DNA of 6,019 nucleotides from Clostridia bacterium (GCA_017462145.1 JAFTRT010000097.1:1-6019); one strand, 5' to 3'. Positions 1 through 5,976 are shown, counted from the first letter of the stretch. Made by a program: numbers and translations. The notes: generated by a model from the sequence alone, not told the origin.

Positions 1-64
1 GCTTGATGTAGTTCAGGGGGATGCAATCGTTTTCGCCATACCAGCGAAAGGTCATTTTCATCAT
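1..64 (-). CDS. uxuA: Mannonate dehydratase, 5' fragment (runs off window)
   Basis: This is the beginning of a gene whose remainder lies beyond base 1; 21 full codons are visible. The translation begins MMKMTFRWYGENDCIPLNYI. The FRWYG(E)ND segment followed by a leucine and YI is the typical N-terminus of mannonate dehydratase, which removes water from D-mannonate to give 2-keto-3-deoxy-D-gluconate in the cytoplasm. The start at 64 is chosen because an AAGGAG ribosome binding site (73-78) sits 8 bases upstream; ATGs at 61 and 55 are also possible. The start codon overlaps the uxaC stop as ATGA, so translation is probably coupled. Most homologues I recall have Asp-Pro-Val after WYGxx, whereas here the run is Asp-Cys-Ile-Pro, a small oddity. 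The identification rests on a short stretch, but position directly after uxaC supports it strongly. Confidence 0.88.
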   Translation of the reverse strand, partial: MMKMTFRWYGENDCIPLNYIK

Positions 65-1254
65 GACAGGATCTCCTTTACATTATAATAGCTGATATCT
101 TTTGCCAGTGTCGCAGCCGCTGCTCCGTCGTACTCGCCCAGATCCACTTTACGGCCAATGTAAGAGGCCAGAATCCGACGGAAGAAATCAAAGCGAACGT
201 AGGAGGAGAAGGAGCGGCTGTCGGTGAGCATGCCAAGATTGGTGCCCAGTGCCGCATATTCTGCCACGGTGTCCAGCTGACGGCGGATTCCCTCTACGGT
301 GTCGTTGAACCACCAAGCGGCCCCCATATACACGTTTCGGAAGCCGCCGCTGATGGCAGCAAGAGGACGGGCATAGGCATCGTTGAGGGTATAGAGAACG
401 GTTGCGGGGAGCTTGCCTTTGCCGCTCATTCGATCCAACACACAGGCGATGCCGTCGGTGTTCACCGTTCCGCGGAATACGTCAAAGCCCGCATCTCGAC
501 CGATGGCAGAAAAGGCTTGGCTGTTGATGTTGCGGAAGGTGCCGAAGTGAAGCTGGAGCAGAAGCCCCCTGTCCGCACAGGCCTCCATGAGCCATTCCAG
601 ATCGGAGGTATCCTCCCCCACGTTGTCAAAGCCGTGATCGGCAATGCGGCATCCTTTTTCCACAAAAAAATCCAACCGCTTCTCCAAAGCTTTTTTGTCC
701 ATTCCCTCTGCCAGACAGCGGTCGGGACGGAAGGTGGGCGTCAAACGGATGCCGTCTACGGTTCCGTGGTAGGAAAGGGGACTTTCGGGGTCGTCGGTGG
801 TTGCGATGAATTCCACCTTGAACTGCTTGAGCAAGGAGCGAACCGAAAGTCCTTGGAGGACTTCATTGGCTCGTTTCCAGATCTCCTCTGCCGTGTCACG
901 GTTGAGGGGCAGGGAAATACCGAAAATCTGTTGCAACTCCAAATGGGTCCAATAGTAGAGGGGATTTCCGATGAGCTTGGGCATGATGGCGGCGTAGGCC
1001 AGAAATTTGTCGTGATAGGAGGCGTTTCCCGTAATGAGCCGTTCCTCTACACCGCACAGCCGCATGGCACGCCACTTGTAGTGGTCGCCTGCCAGCCACA
1101 GCTCGCCGATGCTTTCGTATTGCTTGTCCTCTGCAATCTCTTTTTCATTCAGATGACAGTGGTAATCGATGATGGGGAGATCACGGATCTCCTGATAGAT
1201 CCGTTGGGCGCTCTCTCCCTCCAAGAGCAAATTGGAATCAAAAAAATCTCTCAT
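61..1254 (-). CDS. uxaC: Uronate (glucuronate) isomerase, compact form
   Basis: Converts D-glucuronate to D-fructuronate, and in many bacteria D-galacturonate to D-tagaturonate; cytoplasmic, amidohydrolase superfamily. Family signatures in the 397-residue protein: DYHCHL at 30-35 with the HxH metal site (H32, H34), GDHYKWRAMR at 57-66, GNPLYYWTHLEL at 97-108, TTDDP at 152-156, RPD at 176-178, DH at 207-208, LQLHFGTFRN at 232-241 (H236), WWFND at 314-318 and GMLTDSRSF at 341-349 (D345). All core motifs are present and the frame is intact. It is about 70 residues shorter than the usual ~470. Against my recollection of E. coli UxaC, the loss maps to about residues 179-190 and 211-231, outside the catalytic motifs. 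The ATG overlaps the upstream oxidoreductase stop as ATGA, with AAGGAG at 1268-1273 (13 bases upstream). Its own stop overlaps the uxuA start. Confidence 0.95.
   Translation of the reverse strand: MRDFFDSNLLLEGESAQRIYQEIRDLPIIDYHCHLNEKEIAEDKQYESIGELWLAGDHYKWRAMRLCGVEERLITGNASYHDKFLAYAAIMPKLIGNPLYYWTHLELQQIFGISLPLNRDTAEEIWKRANEVLQGLSVRSLLKQFKVEFIATTDDPESPLSYHGTVDGIRLTPTFRPDRCLAEGMDKKALEKRLDFFVEKGCRIADHGFDNVGEDTSDLEWLMEACADRGLLLQLHFGTFRNINSQAFSAIGRDAGFDVFRGTVNTDGIACVLDRMSGKGKLPATVLYTLNDAYARPLAAISGGFRNVYMGAAWWFNDTVEGIRRQLDTVAEYAALGTNLGMLTDSRSFSSYVRFDFFRRILASYIGRKVDLGEYDGAAAATLAKDISYYNVKEILS
73..78 (-). promoter_or_regulatory. Ribosome binding site for uxuA inside the end of uxaC
   Basis: AAGGAG on the minus strand, within the last codons of uxaC and 8 bases before the ATG at 64. 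It favours that ATG over the later ones at 61 and 55. Confidence 0.75.
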
Positions 1255-2228
1255 AGCGAAATCATCTCTCCTTTACTTTCATAGATGGAAAGAACCGCAC
1301 GGACAGCACGTGCTCCCTCTGCTCCGTGGAGGGAAAAGGGTCGCCCCTCTCGGATGGATGCATAAAAATCCGCAAACAAACGTTTGTGGCTGTTGCCGTA
1401 GCAGGGCTTGCCGCAAACGGGCTGTGCTTCTTCGGAAAACAGAACGGAATCTCCCTCGGTTACCGAATGGGGCAACAGGGTTAGCCGCCGTCCGCTTTCG
1501 GTGCGGATCTGCAGCAGGACGGGGTGATCGGTCTCGGCGGATACCGTAGCAAAGAGATCAAAGGGGTGCTTGCCGCCAAAGAAACAGACAGCGGTATCCT
1601 CAGTCTCCATCACCTCGCCGTGGGTCAGATTGGACACGGTAGCACGGACGGTATCGGGATCGCCCATCAGCCACAGCAACAGATCCAACGTATGAATGGC
1701 CTGATTGATCATCACGCCCCCACCCTCGGTGGCCCATTTGCCTCGCCATTCCGCCGAGCGGTAGTAGTCATCGGTTCGTTTCCAGACCACCGACCCGTGG
1801 GCACCCACGGGGGGATCTTCTGCCAACAGCTCTTTGACAAAGCGGTTGGCAGGATTGTAGCGGTTTTGAAAGCAGACGCCCAAGGTAGCAGAAGAGGCTT
1901 TTTCCGCTTCTAAAATGCGGGGGATATCCTCTTTGTGAATGCAAAGCGGTTTTTCACAAAGCACATGGACATTTTGCGCCAGCGCTGTTACCACCATGTC
2001 TGCGTGAAGATAATGGGGGGTGCAGATATGGACCGCATCGGTTTTTTGTACCCGAAGCATGTCCGAATAGTCTGCAAAGATGGGACAGGTGAGTCCGAAC
2101 TCCTCGGCTACCCGACGAGCTTTGTTCTCATCTGTATCGCACAGGGCGACGATCTCCTCGCCCAGCTCTTGGAGATAACGGATATGCACCTTGCCGATGA
2201 TGCCGGTTCCTACAATGGATATCTTCAT
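1251..2228 (-). CDS. Gfo/Idh/MocA-family NAD(P)-dependent oxidoreductase (second copy in the operon)
   Basis: A 325-residue soluble dehydrogenase of the glucose-fructose oxidoreductase/inositol dehydrogenase family, which typically oxidises or reduces a sugar hydroxyl with NAD(P). The N-terminal Rossmann fold shows GTGIIG at 7-12, an acidic D31 at the end of strand 2 (favouring NAD over NADP), CTPHYLH at 69-75 and CEKPL at 91-95, where K93 is the usual catalytic lysine. The C-terminal domain carries WATEGGGVMINQAIHTLDLL (165-184). H179 matches the family histidine; N175 stands where many members have aspartate. The ATG at 2228 is preferred because GGGAG (2236-2240) lies 7 bases upstream; a TTG at 2246 would add six residues overlapping that site. 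It follows the first Gfo/Idh gene by 33 bases, and its stop overlaps the uxaC start. Substrate unknown; inferred to be a glucuronide or uronate derivative. It could alternatively supply the fructuronate reductase step. Confidence 0.93.
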   Translation of the reverse strand: MKISIVGTGIIGKVHIRYLQELGEEIVALCDTDENKARRVAEEFGLTCPIFADYSDMLRVQKTDAVHICTPHYLHADMVVTALAQNVHVLCEKPLCIHKEDIPRILEAEKASSATLGVCFQNRYNPANRFVKELLAEDPPVGAHGSVVWKRTDDYYRSAEWRGKWATEGGGVMINQAIHTLDLLLWLMGDPDTVRATVSNLTHGEVMETEDTAVCFFGGKHPFDLFATVSAETDHPVLLQIRTESGRRLTLLPHSVTEGDSVLFSEEAQPVCGKPCYGNSHKRLFADFYASIREGRPFSLHGAEGARAVRAVLSIYESKGEMISL

Positions 2229-2235
2229 CTTTTGT

Positions 2236-2240
2236 CTCCC
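2236..2240 (-). promoter_or_regulatory. Ribosome binding site that fixes the start of the second Gfo/Idh gene
   Basis: GGGAG within AAAGGGAGA, 7 bases before the ATG at 2228. A TTG at 2246 overlaps this tract's upstream edge and has no site of its own, so the ATG is preferred. Confidence 0.75.
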
Positions 2241-2261
2241 TTTCAATGGTTGGCAGAGGTT

Positions 2262-3434
2262 TTAAGCGTTAAAGCTACCTTCGGTATCAAATACCTTTTC
2301 CTCTACCTGCTTGTCACGGCCTTCAGCGATGCGGCGATCCAGCTCTGCTTTGTAAAGCTCGTCGTCGATGGGGAGCTCGACGGCCCGTCCGAGGAAGGAG
2401 GACAGCAGCATGCCGTTCATGATCTGAACACCGTTCAGACCCTCCTGGCCGGGAACGAAGAGGGGCTCCTTGCCCAGAACTGCGTTGGTAAAGTTGCGCA
2501 GAATACCCGCATGCTGGGGATTTTCTCCGTCGGTCTCTACCTCAATGATGGTTTTTTCGGGCTCACCGAACGCCTTGTCGGTGGTCTCACTAAATTCATG
2601 AGCCCCCACGGCCAGCTTGGTAAAGACCAGATTTTTGGCCGCTTGATCGGCAACCAGCTTACCCTTATCGCCTACGATCTCCAAACGGTTGGTGCCGCCT
2701 GCTTCTCCCGTGGTGGTCACAAAGACACCGGTTGCGCCGTTTTCGTATTCCAAATAAGCGGTCACGTCGTCCTCAACCTCAATATCGTGCCATTGGCCGT
2801 AGCGGCAAAAGGCGTGAATGGATTTGGGCATCATGCCTACCACCCACTGAAGCAGATCCAATTGGTGGGGACACTGGTTGAGCAGAACGCCGCCGCCCTC
2901 GCCTCGCCATGTGGCTCTCCAAGAGGAGGATTCGTAGTAGCAACGGGAGCGGAACCAGTTGGTGATGATCCAGTTGACACGCTTGATCTCACCCAACTCA
3001 CCGCCCAAGATCATGTCTCTCATTTTACGGTACAAGCAGTTGGTACGCTGATTGAACATCAGACCGAACAGACGGTCAGAGCGATCGGCAACCTCATTCA
3101 TTTCCTTGACCTGCTTGGTATAAACGCCCGCAGGCTTATCGCACAGCACGTGAACGCCGTGGGTCAGTCCGTAAATGCTCATTTCGGGATGCAGATAGTG
3201 GGGAACCTCAATGAGGATCACATCCACCAGACCGCTGTTTACCATTTCTTTGTAATCGGTAAAAACCGCACCGTCAAAGCCAAACTCTTTTTTTGCTCTT
3301 GTCAGCTTGTCGGGGTTGATGTCGCAGACAGCGGAGACCACGCTGTCCGGAACTTTTTTTTCAATGGAAATATCCTTGAGATATTTGGTGCCTTGGTTGC
3401 CAAGGCCGATGATGCCGTAACGTACGATATTCAT
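2262..3434 (-). CDS. Gfo/Idh/MocA-family NAD(P)-dependent oxidoreductase (first copy in the operon)
   Basis: A 390-residue member of the same family as its downstream neighbour but clearly diverged and longer at the C-terminus. The Rossmann motif is GIIGLGNQG (7-15), with D38 after strand 2, VPHYLH at 77-82 and CDKPAG at 98-103, where K100 is the expected catalytic lysine in a DKP rather than EKP setting. EGGGVLLNQCPHQLDLLQW (179-197) gives H190 and D193, with N186 replacing the common aspartate. The segment TNWFRSRCYYESSSWRATW (158-176) is probably in the substrate-binding face, and the C-terminal 45 residues are a charged helical tail. No signal peptide is present, unlike some periplasmic relatives. 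The ATG has AAGGAG 6 bases upstream (3441-3446). By analogy with YcjS or DgpA-type enzymes it may oxidise C3 of a hexopyranoside; this is inference from family and context. Confidence 0.93.
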   Translation of the reverse strand: MNIVRYGIIGLGNQGTKYLKDISIEKKVPDSVVSAVCDINPDKLTRAKKEFGFDGAVFTDYKEMVNSGLVDVILIEVPHYLHPEMSIYGLTHGVHVLCDKPAGVYTKQVKEMNEVADRSDRLFGLMFNQRTNCLYRKMRDMILGGELGEIKRVNWIITNWFRSRCYYESSSWRATWRGEGGGVLLNQCPHQLDLLQWVVGMMPKSIHAFCRYGQWHDIEVEDDVTAYLEYENGATGVFVTTTGEAGGTNRLEIVGDKGKLVADQAAKNLVFTKLAVGAHEFSETTDKAFGEPEKTIIEVETDGENPQHAGILRNFTNAVLGKEPLFVPGQEGLNGVQIMNGMLLSSFLGRAVELPIDDELYKAELDRRIAEGRDKQVEEKVFDTEGSFNA

Positions 3435-3460
3435 ACTGTTCTCCTTTTTCTGTGATTCGG

Positions 3461-4234
3461 TCAGTTGCCGAAATGCTGATTCAGATAACGGATGCTGGAG
3501 CCCACCTGACCCAAGGGATCCTCGGTGAGTGCCGCATTGTCCTGTTCCACCAAAAAGTAGGTGGCGTTTGCCGCCTTCAGGGCGTCAATGGTTTGCTTCC
3601 AGTTGATATTACCGCTTCCAACAGGGGCAAAAGCGGGGGCTAACTTGCCGTCGGCTGTGTCATAGGTGGGCAGAAAATCCTTCAGATGAACACATTCCAA
3701 CCGCCCCTCGGCTTTTTGAATATAGTCCAAAATGCTGACACCGCCCATTTGGAGCCAGTAGGTATCCAAGGTGATATTGACGTGCTCGGTTCGCTCCAAA
3801 ATGCAATCGAAGATGGTCTGTCCCGTGGTCAGCTTGCAGAACTCGTGGGCGTGGTGGTGATAAAAGAACTTGGCGCCCTTTGCTTGAAGCTTTTGACCGG
3901 CTTCCTCCAACAAAGCGATGTTTGCCAAGATTTGCTCATCGGTCTGATCCCTGAATTTCATCATGCCCAAGCCTACGTTGCGGCAACCGAAATAGTCGTG
4001 CTCTTTCACCAACGTATCGGTGTCGTTCAAAATTCGGTCAAGGGGAACGTGAGTCAGCACCACGGGAAGCTCGGTTTTTTCACTGACCGTACGGATCACA
4101 TCCTTGTCAAAGGGAGCGCCCGAAAATTGCAGATAGGAGTACCCCATTTCTTTGAGTGCGAAAGCGGTTTCCAAAAAGGTCTCGGGAGTTTCAATTTGCT
4201 TTCGCAAGGAAAAAAGATTCAATCCGAATTTCAT
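3461..4234 (-). CDS. Sugar phosphate isomerase/epimerase-like TIM-barrel protein (xylose isomerase-like fold), second in operon
   Basis: A 257-residue xylose-isomerase-like/AP endonuclease 2 TIM barrel. Residues likely to bind a divalent metal sit where the family has them: FYHHHAHEF at 124-132 (E131), LDTYW at 156-160 (D157), VHLKD at 182-186 (H183) and VEQD at 229-232 (E230). The YHxHxxEF, DTYW and HLKD combination is typical of sugar isomerases, epimerases and 3-keto-glycoside lyases such as YcjR or DgpC relatives, not of DNA-repair endonuclease IV. The ATG at 4234 overlaps the upstream stop as ATGA, matching the pattern elsewhere in this operon, with an AAGGA-like site about 11 bases upstream. 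An ATG at 4246 would add four residues but has its purine tract directly against it. It lies 26 bases before a Gfo/Idh gene, as expected for a partner acting on a keto-sugar. Exact reaction unknown. Confidence 0.9.
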   Translation of the reverse strand: MKFGLNLFSLRKQIETPETFLETAFALKEMGYSYLQFSGAPFDKDVIRTVSEKTELPVVLTHVPLDRILNDTDTLVKEHDYFGCRNVGLGMMKFRDQTDEQILANIALLEEAGQKLQAKGAKFFYHHHAHEFCKLTTGQTIFDCILERTEHVNITLDTYWLQMGGVSILDYIQKAEGRLECVHLKDFLPTYDTADGKLAPAFAPVGSGNINWKQTIDALKAANATYFLVEQDNAALTEDPLGQVGSSIRYLNQHFGN

Positions 4235-5106
4235 GCCCGTGCCCATCCTTTTTCATTTTCGTTGATGCTCACCTCACGGTAGCCCTCCTTGCGGAGTACG
4301 TCCTTCAATCCGTTGGCGGCAGCGGCAAAGCTGTCTGCGGCCGACGTAAAGTGGAAGCGGTGTTTCATCTCTTCACCGTCGATCTCCGCATAGCCTGCAA
4401 AAACCTTCAGGTGAGGCTCCAGTGTCAGCACGTAATCCTTGCCGGAGTCGGCAATACGGCGTGCCATGCCGTCAATGAAGCCATCGCCGTAACCGGAGGG
4501 AACCAACTCTCCCGTTTCGGCTACCACGTCCTTGATGTGGAAGTAATCGGTGCGGTCAAAGAGTCGGCCCAACGCATCGGGAACCGACACGCCGCACTGA
4601 ATATAATTGGCAGGATCGAAGACAAAGCGGAGACCGTCTACGTCAGCGGCCATCAGCTCCTCTACTCGCTCGGTCACATCGCCGTAAATGGCTTTTTCGT
4701 TTTCGTGACAGAAGATCAAGTCGAATTCCTTGGCAATTTCGGCCATGCGGCGCAGGGCGGCAATAACGGCCTCGCCCTGACCCTCTGCATGATAAAAGCT
4801 GAACATCCGAACCCGCTTTGCACCAAAGATCTTGGCGATCTCACAAACTCTGCGAACCGTGGCCATGTGTGCATCGGCCTCGGAGAGATCCACCTTACCA
4901 AGGGGAGAGCCCACAGACCAGATGCCGATGCCGTTTTCCCGCAGAATACGGGCATATTCTGCTGCTTCCTCATCGGTGAATTTGGAAACGTTCTTTTTGT
5001 CGATACTGCGGATCTCAATCAATGAGATGTTGTGTGCCTTCAAAGCGGCGATCTGCTCGGAAAGAGCGGCTCCTGCCTCGTCGGCAAATGCGCAAAGACG
5101 AATCAT
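4231..5106 (-). CDS. Sugar phosphate isomerase/epimerase-like TIM-barrel protein, first gene of the operon
   Basis: A 291-residue TIM barrel of the xylose-isomerase-like superfamily, only distantly similar to the following gene. Visible landmarks are EIRSID at 31-36 (end of an early strand), VGSPLGK at 65-71, FCHENEK at 132-138 (E135 or E137 as metal ligand), FDPANYIQCG at 163-172 (D164), FHIKD at 189-193 (H190) and LEPHL at 229-233 (E230). The Glu, Asp, His, Glu set implies a divalent-metal isomerase, epimerase or lyase acting on a sugar enediolate. The ATG at 5106 is well supported by a near-perfect AAGGAGG (5113-5119) 6 bases upstream; a TTG at 5124 lies upstream of that site and is rejected. 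It is the promoter-proximal gene, opposite the AraC-type regulator, and its stop overlaps the next start as ATGA. Substrate cannot be read from the sequence. Confidence 0.9.
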   Translation of the reverse strand: MIRLCAFADEAGAALSEQIAALKAHNISLIEIRSIDKKNVSKFTDEEAAEYARILRENGIGIWSVGSPLGKVDLSEADAHMATVRRVCEIAKIFGAKRVRMFSFYHAEGQGEAVIAALRRMAEIAKEFDLIFCHENEKAIYGDVTERVEELMAADVDGLRFVFDPANYIQCGVSVPDALGRLFDRTDYFHIKDVVAETGELVPSGYGDGFIDGMARRIADSGKDYVLTLEPHLKVFAGYAEIDGEEMKHRFHFTSAADSFAAAANGLKDVLRKEGYREVSINENEKGWARA

Positions 5107-5112
5107 AAAAAA

Positions 5113-5119
5113 CCTCCTT
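5113..5119 (-). promoter_or_regulatory. Ribosome binding site that fixes the first gene's start
   Basis: AAGGAGG on the minus strand, 6 bases before the ATG at 5106. It is the strongest such site in the window and shows that the upstream in-frame TTG at 5124 is not the start. Confidence 0.85.
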
Positions 5120-5147
5120 GACAAGCGTATTGCTTTGTGTTAAGATA

Positions 5148-5176
5148 ATGATAGCATAATATTTTGGTAAAAACAA
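5148..5176 (-). promoter_or_regulatory. Probable sigma-A promoter for the six-gene operon
   Basis: Read on the minus strand, a -35-like TTGTTT (5176-5171) is followed after exactly 17 bases by TATCAT (5153-5148), a 5/6 match to TATAAT. TGC sits immediately upstream, giving an extended -10. Transcription would start near 5141, leaving a leader of about 35 bases that contains the AAGGAGG of the first gene. The weak -35 fits a promoter that needs an activator such as the divergent AraC-type protein. Predicted from sequence only. Confidence 0.6.
5151..5160. repeat. Direct repeat copy 1 (ATAGCATAAT), candidate regulator site
   Basis: Ten-base sequence found again, identical, at 5205-5214. This copy overlaps the -10 region of the minus-strand operon promoter. 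Its place in the divergent promoter makes it a candidate half-site for the AraC-type regulator, though it could simply be a shared AT-rich -10-like element. Confidence 0.5.
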
Positions 5177-5185
5177 GGTATTATC

Positions 5186-5214
5186 TTCATTTTGTGAGGG
5201 GAAAATAGCATAAT
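5186..5214 (+). promoter_or_regulatory. Possible promoter for the AraC-type regulator
   Basis: A CATAAT (5209-5214, 5/6 to TATAAT) lies 17 bases after a weak TTCATT (5186-5191). If used, transcription would begin at about 5220-5222, at or next to the ATG, giving a leaderless or nearly leaderless mRNA. That would agree with the missing ribosome binding site. A second CATAAT at 5155-5160 is an alternative -10 without a convincing -35. Tentative. Confidence 0.35.
5205..5214. repeat. Direct repeat copy 2 (ATAGCATAAT), candidate regulator site
   Basis: Second identical copy, offset 54 bases from the first (about five helical turns), lying just before the regulator's start codon and overlapping its possible -10. 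Occupancy here could repress the regulator's own gene; inference only. Confidence 0.5.
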
Positions 5215-5220
5215 TTTAAG

Positions 5221-5976
5221 ATGATGAAGCAAACAGAGTTGATCTTTTTTCGACACAATCGGTATGGGGAGGTTCCCGAAATCCCCCCCAGACAGATTGT
5301 GTTTTACGAGCTGACATTGGTGTTGGAGGGACAATTGAATTATCGAATCGACGGCGAGACGGTGTCGCTTGGCTCGGGAGACGGTATTTTTTTGAAAAAA
5401 GGCTGTCTGCGAGAGCGCATGCCTTGTTCGTCCAAAGTGGATTACGTCAGCTTCAATTTTTATACCGAAGAGGAATTGACTCTTCCTCGATATCTTGCGA
5501 AAAGCGTTCGACGGGAGATCAAGCTGCTGCTGGCGGCTTGCGATGAGATCAAGGAACGACCCGGAGAGGGGAACGAACGACGGTTGGGGATCGTATTGGA
5601 GGCCATCTTGGAGCTGATCGGCCAAACGACAGCCCACTCTTACAGCCAACTGACCGAGCGGATTCTACGGTACCTCCATACCCATCTGTCCGAGCGGATT
5701 ACCTTGGAACAGGTGGGGAAAGAGATGCACTTTTCTCCCGTCTATTGCGATACGGTGTTTAAGCGGGAGACAGGGCGCTCCATCGTTGCCTATTTGTTGG
5801 ATGAGCGGATGGAGGAGGCCAAACGGCTTTTGTTGGAGGATATGCTTACCCTGCGTAAGATCGCACAGACCGTCGGCTTTGAGGATTATAATTATTTTTC
5901 CCGTTGCTTCAAAGCACGGGTCGGCTATACTCCTACGCAATACCGTAAACAAATGCGCCGTACTTATGGTGGTTAG
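5221..5976 (+). CDS. AraC-family transcriptional regulator, divergent from the uronate operon
   Basis: A 251-residue DNA-binding regulator. The N-terminal half (about 25-85) looks like the cupin ligand-binding domain of AraC proteins: ELTLVLEGQLNYRIDGETV followed by a GDGIFLKKG turn. The C-terminal half (about 142-245) is a double helix-turn-helix domain. Its first helix pair is near TLEQVGKEMHFSPVYCDTVF and its second near LRKIAQTVGFEDYNYFSRCF, ending with the family signature FKARVGYTPTQYRKQ. It probably senses the pathway substrate or an intermediate and activates the divergent catabolic operon; the ligand is inferred only from context. Two adjacent ATGs (5221, 5224) are available, and a TAG at 5206 blocks longer forms. 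No ribosome binding site sits at normal distance: GAGGGG at 5196-5201 is 19 bases away. The stop is followed within 10 bases by a hairpin. Confidence 0.94.
   Translation: MMKQTELIFFRHNRYGEVPEIPPRQIVFYELTLVLEGQLNYRIDGETVSLGSGDGIFLKKGCLRERMPCSSKVDYVSFNFYTEEELTLPRYLAKSVRREIKLLLAACDEIKERPGEGNERRLGIVLEAILELIGQTTAHSYSQLTERILRYLHTHLSERITLEQVGKEMHFSPVYCDTVFKRETGRSIVAYLLDERMEEAKRLLLEDMLTLRKIAQTVGFEDYNYFSRCFKARVGYTPTQYRKQMRRTYGG

Larger units (their letters stand above)
5142..5187. repeat. Inverted repeat flanking the operon core promoter
   Basis: AAGATAAT at 5142-5149 and its exact reverse complement ATTATCTT at 5180-5187 are separated by 30 bases and bracket the -35 to -10 region of the operon promoter. 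It may be an operator pair, but eight AT-rich bases in a short AT-rich spacer can pair by chance. Confidence 0.3.

Noticed and set aside
31..49. TTTCGC ... GCGAAA inverted repeat with a 7-base loop in the start of uxuA
   Set aside because: It lies within conserved codons for the FRWYGE segment, so the pairing is explained by the protein sequence; too short to claim a regulatory hairpin.
517..1284. Open frame of about 255 codons on the plus strand, antisense to uxaC
   Set aside because: uxaC is unmistakable on the other strand; this translation has no family features and crosses the uxaC start.
2261..2274. TTTAAGCGTTAAAG, resembling a catabolite-responsive (cre) element
   Set aside because: The outer bases fit the consensus poorly, and it sits at the stop codon of the first Gfo/Idh gene inside the operon, not at a promoter.
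1935..3455. Open frame of about 500 codons on the plus strand, antisense to both Gfo/Idh genes
   Set aside because: The opposite strand encodes two proteins with clear family motifs and proper ribosome binding sites, while this frame spans a gene boundary and its translation shows no recognisable domain. It is a codon-bias shadow.
4244..4246. ATG as an alternative start for the second TIM-barrel gene, adding four residues
   Set aside because: Its purine tract abuts the codon with no spacer. The ATG at 4234 makes the ATGA overlap seen elsewhere and leads directly into the first strand. It remains possible but less likely.
4156..5025. Open frame of about 290 codons on the plus strand, antisense to the first TIM-barrel gene
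   Set aside because: It crosses the boundary between the two barrel genes and has no recognisable motif; shadow of the coding strand.
5122..5124. TTG as an alternative start for the first TIM-barrel gene, adding six residues
   Set aside because: It lies upstream of the AAGGAGG that serves the ATG at 5106, and the protein's first beta strand begins right after that ATG.
5140..5649. Minus-strand open frame across the regulator's N-terminal half and the promoter region
   Set aside because: The plus strand encodes a clear AraC-type protein, and this frame would run through the divergent promoter; no family motif seen.
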